Source: Apostichopus japonicus
Lineage: Eukaryota; Echinodermata; Holothuroidea; Aspidochirotida; Stichopodidae
DNA: 64,000 nucleotides
Direction: 5' to 3'
NCBI RefSeq assembly: GCF_037975245.1
Contig: NC_092564.1
Coordinates: 3,854,984-3,918,983 of the forward strand
Shown: in pieces, positions 13,010 through 23,775 of the stretch
Numbering within the stretch: position 1 is the stretch's first letter
Layout of the letters: each line of letters starts with the position of its first letter
Program-made: the position numbers and the translations under genes
The notes under the pieces: model-generated
What the model saw: only the letters and a program-made list of their open reading frames with translations
Told to the model about the DNA's origin: nothing
Databases searched by the model: none

Positions 13010-13545
13010 TCCAGTAGAACCCAGTTAAAAAATCAACTAGGTTCTACTAGGGCCTACTATGTTTAACTGGTTTTTAACTGTGTTTAACTGGTTTTTAACT
13101 GTGTTTAACTGGTTTTTAACTGTGTTTAACTGGGTCTTACTGGGTTCCAACTGGGCTATGCTGAACATGAGCTAGGTTCAACTGGGTTTACACAATGTTC
13201 AACTGGGTTTGTTCAGGCCCAACTGAGTTTGAACTATGTTTGAACTGATCCAGTTGGGTTTCAACTGGGTTTCACTGGTTTTTGCACTAGCCCAACTGGG
13301 TTTGAACTATGTTGACTGGTGAACTTGCCCTGTTGGGGTTGAACTAGGTTTCAACTGGTTTTGCACTGGCCCAACTGGGTTTGGACTATTGGCTGGTGAA
13401 CTGACCCAACTGGGGTTTAACTAGGTTTCACTGGTTTGCACAAGCCCAACTGGGTTTGAACTATGTTTACTGGTGAACTTGCCCTGTTGGGGTTGAACTA
13501 GGTTTCACACTGGCCTAACTGGGTTTGGACTATGTTGACTGCTTT
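13010..13545. repeat. Left subterminal repeat arm
   Basis: Starts with three copies of a 21-bp unit (CTGTGTTTAACTGGTTTTTAA), followed by longer imperfect units containing CCAACTGGGTTTGAACTATG and TGACTGGTGAACTTGCCC. The theme AACTGGG / CCAGTT recurs throughout and is complementary to the right arm. Confidence 0.8.
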
Positions 13546-14076
13546 TATTTTAGGCGTAATTATCAAGAATATTATAATGTAAGTTCGAAAGCAGTAACCG
13601 TATCGTAATATATTGAAAATGCTAAATTAGCCAACTTATGAGGGGTGTAAAATAAATCTTTGTCATATTTATCACAGTTATGATTAAAAGATTACATTTT
13701 TGTACCGCAATGATTAAAAATATGAAATATTTACTATATAATAAATTTGAAAAAATTATGTTATACTTTGTTCGTCGATTTGAACAATTGGTATGCAAAA
13801 TGCCTTCCTAGTGCAAAATAGTATGATCCGACTAAATTTGAACTTTGACATTTGTCCCTTGCGTTAGCGCTAAATTTATAAATTCCGAATCCGCAAACCA
13901 CATACGCCAACAGAAGCTTTGCAGAATAATCGCATTTGTAACAGATTTTGCCAACAATTTTAAATTATTACCGCGGCTAAGTTCCCTCCTTTGTGATCTT
14001 GCAGTATCTTTATATTATTGACATATACTTGTAACATTATAATTGATTGTAAACGTGCTCTTTATAATAAATATTT

Positions 14077-14379
14077 GAATTGAACAGAAACTTTATATAA
14101 AGTGACCTAGGACTATAGTATAGGCTAGGCCTAACAAACCGGTTCCCTACTAGTATATACCACATGGTTCAATTACTAACGTTAGACATATCCTAACGCT
14201 ATAGTTGCCTAGCTTATAGGGAATTGAACAGAAACTTTATATAAAGTGACCTAGGGCTACTGTAGGACTATAGTATAGGCTAGGCCTAACAAACCGGTTC
14301 TCTACTAGGTATACCACATGGTACAATTAGTACTAACGTTAGACATATCCTAACGTTATAGTTGCCTAGCTTATAGGGG
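14077..14379. repeat. Direct tandem duplication of about 144-159 bp
   Basis: GAATTGAACAGAAACTTTAT occurs at 14077 and again at 14221. The following sequence (GTATAGGCTAGGCCTAACAA, CTAACGTTAGACATATCCTA, GTTGCCTAGCTTATAGGG) is shared by both copies with small insertions in the second. It lies in the centre of the 3.2-kb element. Confidence 0.9.
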
Positions 14380-15759
14380 CCTAACCTAGTTATACTCAAG
14401 TTAACACCTATATTTAGCCGCATGATTTTAGGAAAGTTATCGTCAACTAGCAAACATAATAGCAATTTTCAAAATTTACGCAATTGCCTGGATTGTTGTT
14501 TCAAATATGAAGTGTCATATTGGCATAATAACATACTTTGCAAACGTCATTAGCCTAGTGAAGTGTACAGCATACACGTATATGCTACGAATGTGAGGAT
14601 GCCCTACACTGAACATTATGAACATATGATTAAACTATCAATCTAATTTCAAGTGAGGCTTCATTTGTACAGTGTAAGAAGGTCAGCTCTTACATAAAGT
14701 TTTGTTTTGTACCATAATTTTACTTGTCTATTAGTGTGCTCACTGTACAGAGGGCTATACTTTTGTACAGTATATTTGTATGTTGTCTTGTGGCATCAAA
14801 AGAGTTGATTAACAACTCTCTCTTCTGGGTTGCTAGGCAACTATCTTGTTCTTCCTGGAAATTAGCCCTCACAGGAAATGGGGTCTGTGTGTATATATTT
14901 TAGGAACAAAGGAGTTTTGTGAGGGTATAGGGAGTTGGCAGTTGGCTATGAGTATCTGAGCAAGGCAGTTGTAAAAGAAGACAAAGATAGTTTAATGGCT
15001 GGATAGTTTGTTTTAAACCTTAATTTACATAGTTCAAATTACTGTAGACCTTATTATTTTATGGAAGTTGTGATATTCAACTGACAGTCTGGGACACCCT
15101 TTATTATAAAGGATACTATTTACTATAAAGGATATTATTTTACAATAAAGGATATTCCAGGACACCATCACTTATAAAGGACATTATTTTACTACAAAGG
15201 ATATTGACATTATTTTACTGAAAGGATACCCTGGAACACTATTTCATATAAATTAAAGGATACTTTTTTGTTGGGATCGGACATTCATCATACCATTTAT
15301 TGGGTTCAACTATACTGATGTCGTAGAATATCTGATGTCGTGGAAGATCTGAGGTCCTAGAATACTTGATGTCACCAGTAGGCCAACTCACCAGAACAGA
15401 CTTTTAAATTAAGTGTATTTCGTTATATTTTGGGTGCACACCTGACGACTGTAAGTTGTTTTATTTAATTCTTTGACTGGGCCCAGATCAGCTGTACATT
15501 GTTTGTTATTCATAATTATAATTTCTTTTGATCCAATCCAGTTGAGTTCTCCATATTTTTATGTGTCTTGCTCTGTGTTAGTTCATCACACCAAACCCAG
15601 AGTTCTCTGATCAAGAACAAACATTTATTTTCAGTGGCTAACACCCTTACATACAGTATAGATCTACTGTTAAAAAATGAAAACTTCTTATAGTTTGGTG
15701 TTATATAAGTGTAGATAACACCAGTTGAGAACTCCAGTTCAAACTATTTAAAAATATAA

Positions 15760-16205
15760 GCAGTAAAACATAGTTCACCCAGTTTAACCCAGCAAAACAT
15801 AATTTACCCAGTTGAACCCAGTAAAACATAGTTCACCCAGTAAAACATAGTTGAACCCAGTAAAACATAGTTGACCCCGTAAAACATAGTTGAACCAGTT
15901 GGACCCAGTAAAACATAGTTGAACCAGTTGGACCCAGTAAAACATAGTTGAACCAGTTGGACCCAGTAAACATAGTTGAACCAGTTGGACCCAGTAAACA
16001 TAGTTGAACCAGTTGGACCCAGTAAAACATAGTTGAAATTGAACCAGTTGAACCCAGTAAAACATAGTTGAACCAGTTGGACCCAGTAAAACATAGTTGA
16101 ACCAGTTGGGAACCCCAGTTCACCCATTTCAACCTAGTTCAAATTTGGGCCAATTTCCGTATAAAAAATTCCAGTTGAACCCAGTTCAAAAGTTCAACTG
16201 GAATT
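15760..16205. repeat. Right subterminal repeat arm, about 29-bp units
   Basis: Repeats of AAAACATAGTTGAACCAGTT plus GGACCCAGT, with shorter early units (CAGTAAAACATAGTTCACCC). It is the inverted counterpart of the arm at 13010-13545. The minus-strand open frames rich in FTGSNWFNYV are read from this array and are not genes. Confidence 0.85.
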
Positions 16206-16211
16206 TCCACC

Positions 16212-16215
<4 letters not shown>

Positions 16216-16276
<61 letters not shown>
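16216..16276. repeat. (TA)n microsatellite
   Basis: Pure TA dinucleotide run directly abutting the right end of the 3.2-kb element. Confidence 0.95.
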
Positions 16277-16280
<4 letters not shown>

Positions 16281-16679
16281 GGTAAATCGCCTATCATTTT
16301 GCAGATTGCGACATTGAAAATGATATGGTTGTAAAGTGTGTTCACCTTGTTCACCGTCAGTCTTGCAGAATACCCAAACCGGTATTTCATGACAACTATT
16401 TAAGAAAAAGTTACCACCCACTCTCTAATGATATAAACGGGTTTGACACTTTGGATTCAGGATAAGTTGATTGGGTCATATAAAATCGTTTACAATAGAT
16501 TTGGATTTGAAAAACTGCTGAGCATAGGTAAACGTATGAATTATTAATATTAACATGAATAGCGTATAGTTGCTGATGAAAGGATCCTTATCGTTAAAGG
16601 TTTGGTCATGCATTAATATCGTATAAATGAGTTTCCTTGTGGGAGGAAACAAATATGACTGTATATACGCTATGTAATG

Positions 16680-18475
16680 CAACGTTGCGTTACATATATC
16701 GTAGACAGTTCACTGCAGTATATACTGTACACATAAGTCTAGCGTTTAACGCAGACGTTGTGTTACATATAGCGTAGGCAATGTACTGCAGAATTTACTG
16801 TGCATATACACGTCTAGCGTATAACGCAAACGCGTTACATATAGCGGAGGCAGTGTACTGCAGTATATACTGTACATATACACGTCTAGCGTTTAACGCA
16901 AACGTTGCGTTACATATAGCCTAGGCCAGGGTTGTCCAACCTACGGCCCGCAGGCCACAGTCCGGCCCGCTGCAGGGTTGCGTCCGGCCCGCCAGAGATG
17001 CTCTACAGTGCGAAATTTTAGTGAGCTGATTTATTGATAACAACTTGAAGCTATATAATCAATCATTCGAACCTTCTGGGTCCAAAAAACTGCATACAGG
17101 TCAGTTTGTGTGACACTCTCTCAGCGGAGGGGGGGGGGGCGGCTGAACTTTATTCATCTGATTTATCAGGAAGGGAAATAAATCAGTGCGCTCCGCGCGC
17201 AGTGCTCACATTTTGTTGCCTTGGACTTCGGGCGAAAAATCGAAAAATCGAGCGTAGGGTTCATGCGGCCCCTCCTTCATCATAATCATTCCATGTGGCC
17301 CTCCTCTGCAAAAGGTTGGACAACCCTGGCCTAGGCAGTGTACTGAAGTATATTCTGTGCAGATACTTCTAGCGTATAACGCAAACGTTGCGTTACATAT
17401 AGCGTAGGCAGTGTATTACAGTATGCACTGCATATATACGTCTAGCGTATAACGCAAACGTTGCGTAACGTATAGCGTATGCAGTGTACTGCAGTTTATA
17501 CTGTACATATACGTCTAGCGTATAACGCAAACGTTGCATAACATATAGCGTCGGCAGTGTACTGCCGTTTAAACTGTACAGATACGTCTAGCGTATAAAG
17601 CAAGCGTTGCGTAACATATAGTATAGGTAGTGTACTGTAGTACATGCTGTACATATACGTCTAACGTATAACGCAAACGTTGCGTAACATATAGCGTAGG
17701 CAGTGTACTGCAGTATAGACTGTACATATACGTCTAGCGTGTAACACAAACGTTGCGTAACGTATAGCGTATGCAGTGTACTGCAGTTTATACTGTACAT
17801 ATACGTCTAGCGTATAACGCAAACGTTGCATAACATATAGCGTCGGCAGTGTACTGCCGTTTAAACTGTACAGATACGTCTAGCGTATAAAGCAAGCGTT
17901 GCGTAACATATAGTATAGGTAGTGTACTGTAGTATATGCTGTACAGATACGTCTAGCGTATAAATCAAACGTTGCGTAACAAATAGCGTAGGCAGTGTAC
18001 TGCAGTGTATACTGTACATATACGTCTAACGTATAACGCAAACGTTGCGTAACATATAGCGTAGTCAGTGTACTGCAGTATAGACTGTACATATACGTCT
18101 AGCGTGTAACACAAACGTTGCGTAACGTGTAGCGTATGCAGTGTACTGCAGTTTATACTGTACATATACGTCTAGCGTATAACGCAAACGTTGCATAGCA
18201 TATAGCGTCGGCAGTGTACTGCCGTTTAAACTGTACAGATACGTCTAGCGTATAAAGCAAGCGTTGCGTAACATATAGTATAGGTAGTGTACTGTAGTAT
18301 ATGCTGTACAGATACGTCTAGCGTATAAATCAAACGTTGCGTAACAAATAGCGTAGGCAGTGTACTGCAGTGTATACTGTACAGATACGTCTAGCGTATA
18401 ACGCAAACGTTGTGATACATATAGCTTAGGCAGTGTACTGCATTATGTACTGTACAGACACGTCTATCGTATATC
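16680..18475. repeat. 73-bp satellite array
   Basis: The unit contains ACGTCTAGCGTATAACGCAA, the inverted pair AACGCAA/TTGCGTT around ACG, and GGCAGTGTACTGCAGTATAT. The marker AGCGTATAAC or AGCGTATAAAG falls at 17371, 17444, 17517 and 17590, a 73-bp spacing. Variants recur about every 292 bp (four units) between 17588 and 18092, indicating a higher-order repeat. The array is split by a MITE at 16927-17328. Confidence 0.93.
16927..17328. mobile_element. hAT-type MITE, 402 bp, with 8-bp target duplication
   Basis: The ends are CAGGGTTGTCCAACCT and its inverted form AGGTTGGACAACCCTG. Both sides carry GCCTAGGC (16919-16926 and 17329-17336), an 8-bp target-site duplication typical of hAT transposition. 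The duplicated target is itself a palindrome within a satellite unit. There is no coding content. Confidence 0.92.
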
Positions 18476-18739
18476 TATGATTCATTTAACCTTTAACAAC
18501 CATTATAGGAGGTATACACTAAAGTATACTCTCGTTGTATGTAACACTGTTTTAGTATAACGTTTCTCTTTCGATAACTGCACTCAGCATACACACACAC
18601 ACACACACAAAAGAAACATGTATGTACTTGACCTACAGTCCTTGTGTCTTCAAGTAATCAGGGTAATTTAATTTCCAACTTTTGGATTCACTAACTTTTA
18701 TATGGAATTTTATAGAACGACACCATTTCACATCGAATC
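18476..18739. other. Spacer with short (AC)n run
   Basis: A short CA dinucleotide run lies at about 18591-18609. Nothing else was recognised. Confidence 0.5.
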
Positions 18740-19255
18740 TGTAGGCTATATTTGCTTCATTGTGATGAACATATCAAACCATGCACAGATAATATATCCC
18801 TGAGAATTTGTGAAAAATTGAATAATCTGTTTCTGTAATCGTTATATTTTTGTCTATTTTTTTTATGAATTGTGATGGGGTGGTACTTAATAATATCACG
18901 AACCGTCGCGCAAATAGTATGAATGCTACAGCCAGGCACAGAACACGTTTGAAAATCATTAACAATTTTAGACATAACTGTTCACAATCTTGCTTGCAAA
19001 GTCTTCGCTAATAGCTTATAATCAGTATTTAATAGACTAATTGGTCTACGATTGCCTGGGTCCAAAGGATCACCATCTTTCTTTAGCAAACTTATAATAG
19101 CAGTTCTCTGCGACTCAGTAAGAGACCCCCTATTGAACCCTTCACTGAAAACATCTAACAAATCTTCTCCAACAAAGTCAAAGAAAGTAACGGGGAGCCC
19201 ATCGCTTCCCGGTGACTTGCCTCTTTATATAAGTTTTAAAGATTTGACTTATATA
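18740..19255 (-). mobile_element. Reverse transcriptase fragment of an L1/Tx1-type LINE
   Basis: Minus-strand frames, with interruptions, give SLKLI-stop-RGKSPGSDGLP, VTFFDFVGEDLLDVFSEGF, SLTESQRTAIISLLKKDGDP, NRRPISLLNTDYKLLAKTLQ and KIVNDFQTCSVPGCSIHTIC. These are core fingers and palm motifs of L1-like reverse transcriptases. The copy has stops and frame shifts and is truncated at both ends. Its upstream end abuts the first tRNA-His repeat unit. Confidence 0.8.
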
Positions 19256-19267
19256 CGAAAAAAATTA

Positions 19268-19339
19268 TGCCGTGACCAGGATTCGAACCTGGGTTATTAC
19301 GACCACAACGTAATGTCCTAACCTCTAGACGATCACGGC
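19268..19339 (-). tRNA. tRNA-His (GTG), array copy 1
   Basis: The minus-strand sequence folds as a tRNA with acceptor pair GCCGTGA/TCACGGC, A box TCGTCTAGAGGTTAGG, anticodon loop TTGTGGT (GTG) and T arm CCAGG-TTCGAAT-CCTGG. The discriminator is A. A run of seven T follows on the minus strand (plus 19259-19265), suitable as a Pol III terminator. This is the best-paired copy. Loop position 38 is T rather than the usual C. Confidence 0.93.
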
Positions 19340-19563
19340 GAGCCACGTGGTGGATCTATGACAAACGGTATCTCAAGCAATACATATATATCTGCCTATC
19401 ATTGAATGATTTGAAAAGCAAATAAATATAAACAGAATAACATTTTAGGGCAAAATATGAAAATAAACACGCAGCCGCAGGGGCACTTATGGTAAGGAAT
19501 TCCCAAATAATATTATCCTTTGGACGCTTGAAGATTTGTCTCAGAAGCGAAAGAAAGAAATGC

Positions 19564-19635
19564 TGCCGTGACCAGGATTCGAACCTGGGTTATAACGGCC
19601 ACAACGTAATGTCCTAACCTCTAGACGATCACGGC
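19564..19635 (-). tRNA. tRNA-His (GTG), array copy 2
   Basis: The acceptor and T arms are fully paired and the anticodon loop is the standard TTGTGGC. The anticodon stem has one mismatch (TTACG against CGTTA). It lies about 296 bp from copy 1 within the same repeat unit. The downstream T runs are short. Confidence 0.88.
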
Positions 19636-19853
19636 GAGCCACGTGGTGGATCTATTGCAAACTGTATCTCAAGCAATGAATATATCTGACTATCATTGAA
19701 TGATATGACAAGCACATAATTGTAAACAGAATAACATTTTAGGGCAAGAAAGAAAAATGAACACGCAGCCGCAGGGGCACTTATGGTTAGGAATTCCCCC
19801 ACAATTTTGCCCTTTGGACCTATGAAAGATTTGTCTGAAAAGCGAAACAATTA

Positions 19854-19925
19854 TGCCCTGACCAGGATTCGAACCTGGGTTATTACGGCCACAACGTAAT
19901 TTCCTAACCTCTAGACGATCATGGC
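19854..19925 (-). tRNA. tRNA-His (GTG), array copy 3, one acceptor mismatch
   Basis: The anticodon arm and T arm are intact. The acceptor strands are GCCATGA and TCAGGGC, giving an A-G mismatch at the fourth pair. It may be weakly functional or decaying. Confidence 0.8.
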
Positions 19926-20164
19926 GAGCCACGTGGTGTATCTATTGCAAACGGTATCTCAAGCAATAAATATATTTGCCCATCTTTGAATGATATGACA
20001 AGCACATAATGTAAACAGAATATAATTTTAGGGCAAGAAATAAAAATGAACACGCAGCGGCAGGGGCACTTATAGTATGGAAGTCAACCACAATTTCGTC
20101 CTTTGGACTTATAAAAGTATTGCCTTAAAAGCGAAAGAAAATTACTTATATACGAAAAAAATTA

Positions 20165-20235
20165 TGCCGTGACCAGGATTCGACCTGGATTATTACGGCC
20201 ACAACGTGATGTCCTAACCTCTAGACGATCACGGC
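20165..20235 (-). tRNA. tRNA-His-like relic, array copy 4
   Basis: One base is missing in the T loop (TCGAAT instead of TTCGAAT), which disrupts the internal promoter B box, and the anticodon stem has a mismatch. It is probably a pseudogene, although the A box and acceptor stem are normal. Confidence 0.75.
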
Positions 20236-20458
20236 GAGCCACGTGGTGGATCTATGACAAACAGTATCTCAAGCAATATATTTATATATCTGCCTATCAT
20301 TGAATGATATGACAAGCTAATAAATGTAAACAGAATAAAATTGTAGGTCAAAATATAAAAATAAACACGCAGCTGCCGGGGCACTTATGGTAGGAATTCC
20401 CAAAAAATGTTATCCTTTGGACGCTTGAAGAAATGCTTTAAAAGCGAAAGAAAAAAAT

Positions 20459-20530
20459 TGCGGTGACCAGGATTCGAACCTGGGTTATTACGGCCACAAC
20501 GTAATGTCCTAACCTCTAGACGATCACGGC
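20459..20530 (-). tRNA. tRNA-His (GTG), array copy 5, one acceptor mismatch
   Basis: All arms match copy 1 except the third acceptor pair, which is C-C (3' strand TCACCGC). The anticodon loop is TTGTGGC. Confidence 0.8.
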
Positions 20531-20752
20531 GAGCCACGTGGTGGATCTATAGGAAACGGTATCTCAAGCAATAAATATATATCTGCCTATTTTTGAATGA
20601 TATGACAAGCACATAATTGTAAACAGAATATAATTTTAGGGCAAGAAAGAAAAATGAGCACGCAGCCGTAGATGTACTGAAGGGTAGGGATTCCCCCACA
20701 AATTTTGTCCTTTGGACCTATAAAAGGTTTGCCTTAAAAGCGAAAAAAGTTA

Positions 20753-20824
20753 TGCGGTGACCAGGATTCGAACCTGGGTTATGACGGCCACAACGTAATG
20801 TCCTAACCTCTAGACGATCACGCC
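20753..20824 (-). tRNA. tRNA-His (GTG), array copy 6, degenerate acceptor stem
   Basis: The anticodon and T loops are standard. The acceptor strands (GGCGTGA and TCACCGC) do not pair at positions 2 and 3, and the anticodon stem has one mismatch. It is probably a relic. It marks the upstream edge of the array. Confidence 0.72.
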
Positions 20825-23745
20825 GAGCCACGTGGTGGATATATGGCAAACGGTGTCTCAAGTCATACATATGTTTAGCCTAGTATGCGTGCGTGTGTGT
20901 GGGTACTTGTGTGATAATGTAGTGCGTGTTCGTGAGCGTGTGTGAGTGGGCAAAAAAGTACGTCTAGAACTCCTAGACCATAAATCTGAACAAGTTCAAA
21001 CTTAGTGGGTAGCCGCCGGACAATGTTAACTCGTTCCTGCGTGATTTATGACGTCATAGGTCAAAAGCCAGAGATTAAAGGTTAAGAAATCTAAAAATTG
21101 GTTTTTAGCCATTTTTTGCACCCCAGCATGTTTGGAAAAGGGAATTAAAACACGATTGAAGACAATTTTAATATAAGACAGATTGAGGTGTTTAACGTTG
21201 AAATCAAGGGTAAATTGGTTTTAAAGGTGGTAAGATTTGCCTAAATTTTGCGGAAAAGTGAGTCGCGAACTCCTCCAATAATGTTTAAACTTGGTGGGTA
21301 GGTGTCTGACCATGCAAACTCGTTCCTGTGTGATTGATGACGTCATAGGTCAAGTGCCAAATACACTAAAACTGTTTTAGCCATTTCTGCAGTATTTTGG
21401 AAAGAAGTCTTAAAACCACAAAATATGTAGATAATAATGGGACAAATTAAAAAAAATACTTATGTTCGATGTCAAAGGTCAATGTAGATCAATCATAGAA
21501 GAGATGAGATCTGGAACACCGTGGATTGCCATCTTGATTAACATTGTTATATGGGGATCTTCAATAATGATATTTACATGATATGAGTTAAATCATCTTT
21601 AACAAAATCCACCATACTTTTGTCAGTGATGATTTCATCTTTGAAACATAATTATATGACACGTAAACATATATTACAAGTACACTTAATAGAACAATTC
21701 AATTAAATACAAACATTTGAAAATATTCCTTACTTGCTTCACAAATACATCAGGTCCTTATGTGTAGTTTTCTAATCTATTTTATCGAGTTAATATGCAC
21801 AATTACATTTGACATAATTTGATCTAGAGATCGTTATCTGTTTCGATCACTACAATATACATTAGACTAAATGCCGTCAATTCATGCATATTCATAACCA
21901 TATCAGCATATCAGCCTGTAAATTATATAGTTACCTCTTCTACACTTCAGAACAAAACCGATGAATATATTAAAGTTATAAATGTTTCCTCATTTAAAAA
22001 AAAAACAGTCATATCTGCAGTGAGGACGTGCTGCATTTTCTTTAACCGCAGAACACTTCTAAAACTTTCAATTTCTCAAAATCTTTGTGAATTTTGTCTG
22101 CATGTAGTGAAGGTTCAGGAAGCAAAATTAACAGGACAATTAGCATTGACCAACAACATCCAAATCAACACATGTGAAACAGGAAAACAACTGGAGGGAG
22201 ATCTGAGTCGAAGGTAATATAACGTAAAACATGCATTCTTAAAACGAATTAGAAAAACTAGGTATATACCGAGTCAGTGTTCTTAGTACATCTTCTGGGA
22301 TATTACATTGAAAACAAATCAATATAAGATTTTGCTCCAAACTGAGGCTTGCTAGGTTAAAAATGGACTTGGCTTTGTCGTATTACATAACCTTATATTT
22401 ACGTCTATATTATATATGTTTTTTACTGGGCTGGGGTTGGGGAAGGGGGATGGGGGAGGTGGGAGGGTAAACAAAACTTAAGATACATCGATATAATAAT
22501 ACCTCAATATGGCATCATTCTTAGATTGTAATGACATTGGATCGTTATTCATATCGTAATCATAATGGAGCTTACAATATATCAACTCTGTTTGTCTAAT
22601 AAGTTACATACAGTACGTGCATCATACGAAATAAAATTAACCTTAATAGGTGCCTAAGTTGTTTTCATTGTATTGAACGTAGAGTTAATATATTACATTG
22701 ATTCATTGTTTCAGAGACTGCTTAATTCAGATTTATTTTATAGACGTTTTGTTTTTCAAGAAATTCGAATTGAGTTCGTGCCTTACCAACTAATCTTGTT
22801 TCTATTCATTCAAGATAGAGTTAATCAGCAACGGAGTCCTATAGTATATACTGTTAATTATGAAAGGCACGGGTTTCCTCTTCAATAGAGACAATTTTAT
22901 AGGTCTATGCAATAAGTTTGTTATAAGTGCATGCGATCAAATGACTGCTGAATTGCGGATAGATACAGTTTCCTCATTGATATAATGGTAAGTGTACAAC
23001 GATAACAAGTTTTTTTTTTCCAACAGAGTGAGTCATTCCGTCAGTTAATACACAGGGTTAGGATTATATTTACTGATAACAATCGCCACTTGTGGAAACT
23101 TCAAATATATATCAGACAAAAGGATAACTGACATTTTAATATACCTCTGGATCACGATGATTGTATTTTAGTTTACTTGACTCATTATTTTTCTCGGGCA
23201 GTCTTTTATTTCTTACTTGTAAGAAGCATCAATAGCGGTAAGTTAAAGTTAAGTTTCAAAGTAACAGATGCTTGTCAGTGGAATAAATGTAATGGTTGGC
23301 GGAATCCGGTACATAATAGCACCTTCATGGAAATATATATAACGTTAAATCTAAAGGGACGAGTCCAGGCTTGAATATGTGTGTGTGTGTGTCGGTGCAT
23401 ACGTGTGTAGTTGCATGCTCTATATTTATCAGTCTTATGTAATAAAACGGACAAACGTTTTCCCCTAAATCCTACAAATGCATAATTAATGCCACAAAAA
23501 CTAGTCAGGTTAAACTCTTACTTATATTCAAACCGCAAAACGAAGTTTACAGCTTCTGAATTGACATGTTTCCGAAATGAAATTTTCATCCGTTAAAAAC
23601 TCTTCGATGCCCGGAGCATCAAAATTATCTCACGTTACAAAATCGCCTTTGTCGACATCTAATGCATAATGGTTTATTCCTTGTTCTTATCTTAGATTTT
23701 CTGATCTTTGTTATTGACATTGTATTATTTTTTCGTTTTTTTTAG
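20825..23745. other. No recognisable gene; upstream of the LRR receptor
   Basis: Two imperfect copies of a segment lie at about 20955-21080 and 21250-21375, each with CTCGTTCCTG and TGACGTCATAGGTCAA. A poly-G/T stretch occurs near 22430. The first coding exon of the receptor is preceded by an acceptor ending at 23745, so a 5' untranslated exon may lie here. I could not identify it. Confidence 0.45.
20955..21375. repeat. Imperfect direct duplication containing TGACGTCA
   Basis: Both halves share ACTCCT, AACTTAGTGGGTAG or AACTTGGTGGGTAG, AACTCGTTCCTG and GACGTCATAGGTCAA, about 300 bp apart. The palindrome TGACGTCA matches a CRE/ATF site. Whether it acts as one is unknown. Confidence 0.7.
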
Positions 23746-23775
23746 GTGAAGAAACCAACCAGAGCAGCTTCCAAA

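Larger units (their letters stand above)
12997..16215. mobile_element. 3.2-kb DNA transposon-like element with TIRs and subterminal tandem repeats
   Basis: The left end CCCTGGTAGAAATTCCAGTA is matched in inverted orientation by the right end (CCCTGGTGGAAATTCCAGTT on the minus strand). Both ends are flanked by TA-rich dinucleotide runs. The arms are arrays of short units built on AACTGGGTTTGAACTATGTT (left, 13010-13545) and its complement (right, 15760-16205). The 2.2-kb centre has no convincing coding frame, so the copy looks non-autonomous. I could not assign a superfamily. Confidence 0.75.

Noticed and set aside
15784-16132. Minus-strand open frames rich in FTGSNWFNYV
   Set aside because: Read from the subterminal tandem repeat of the 3.2-kb element; all three frames are open because of the repeat period.
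17588-18165. Three similar minus-strand open frames of 66-70 codons
   Set aside because: Translation of the 73-bp satellite; the similarity is due to the array.
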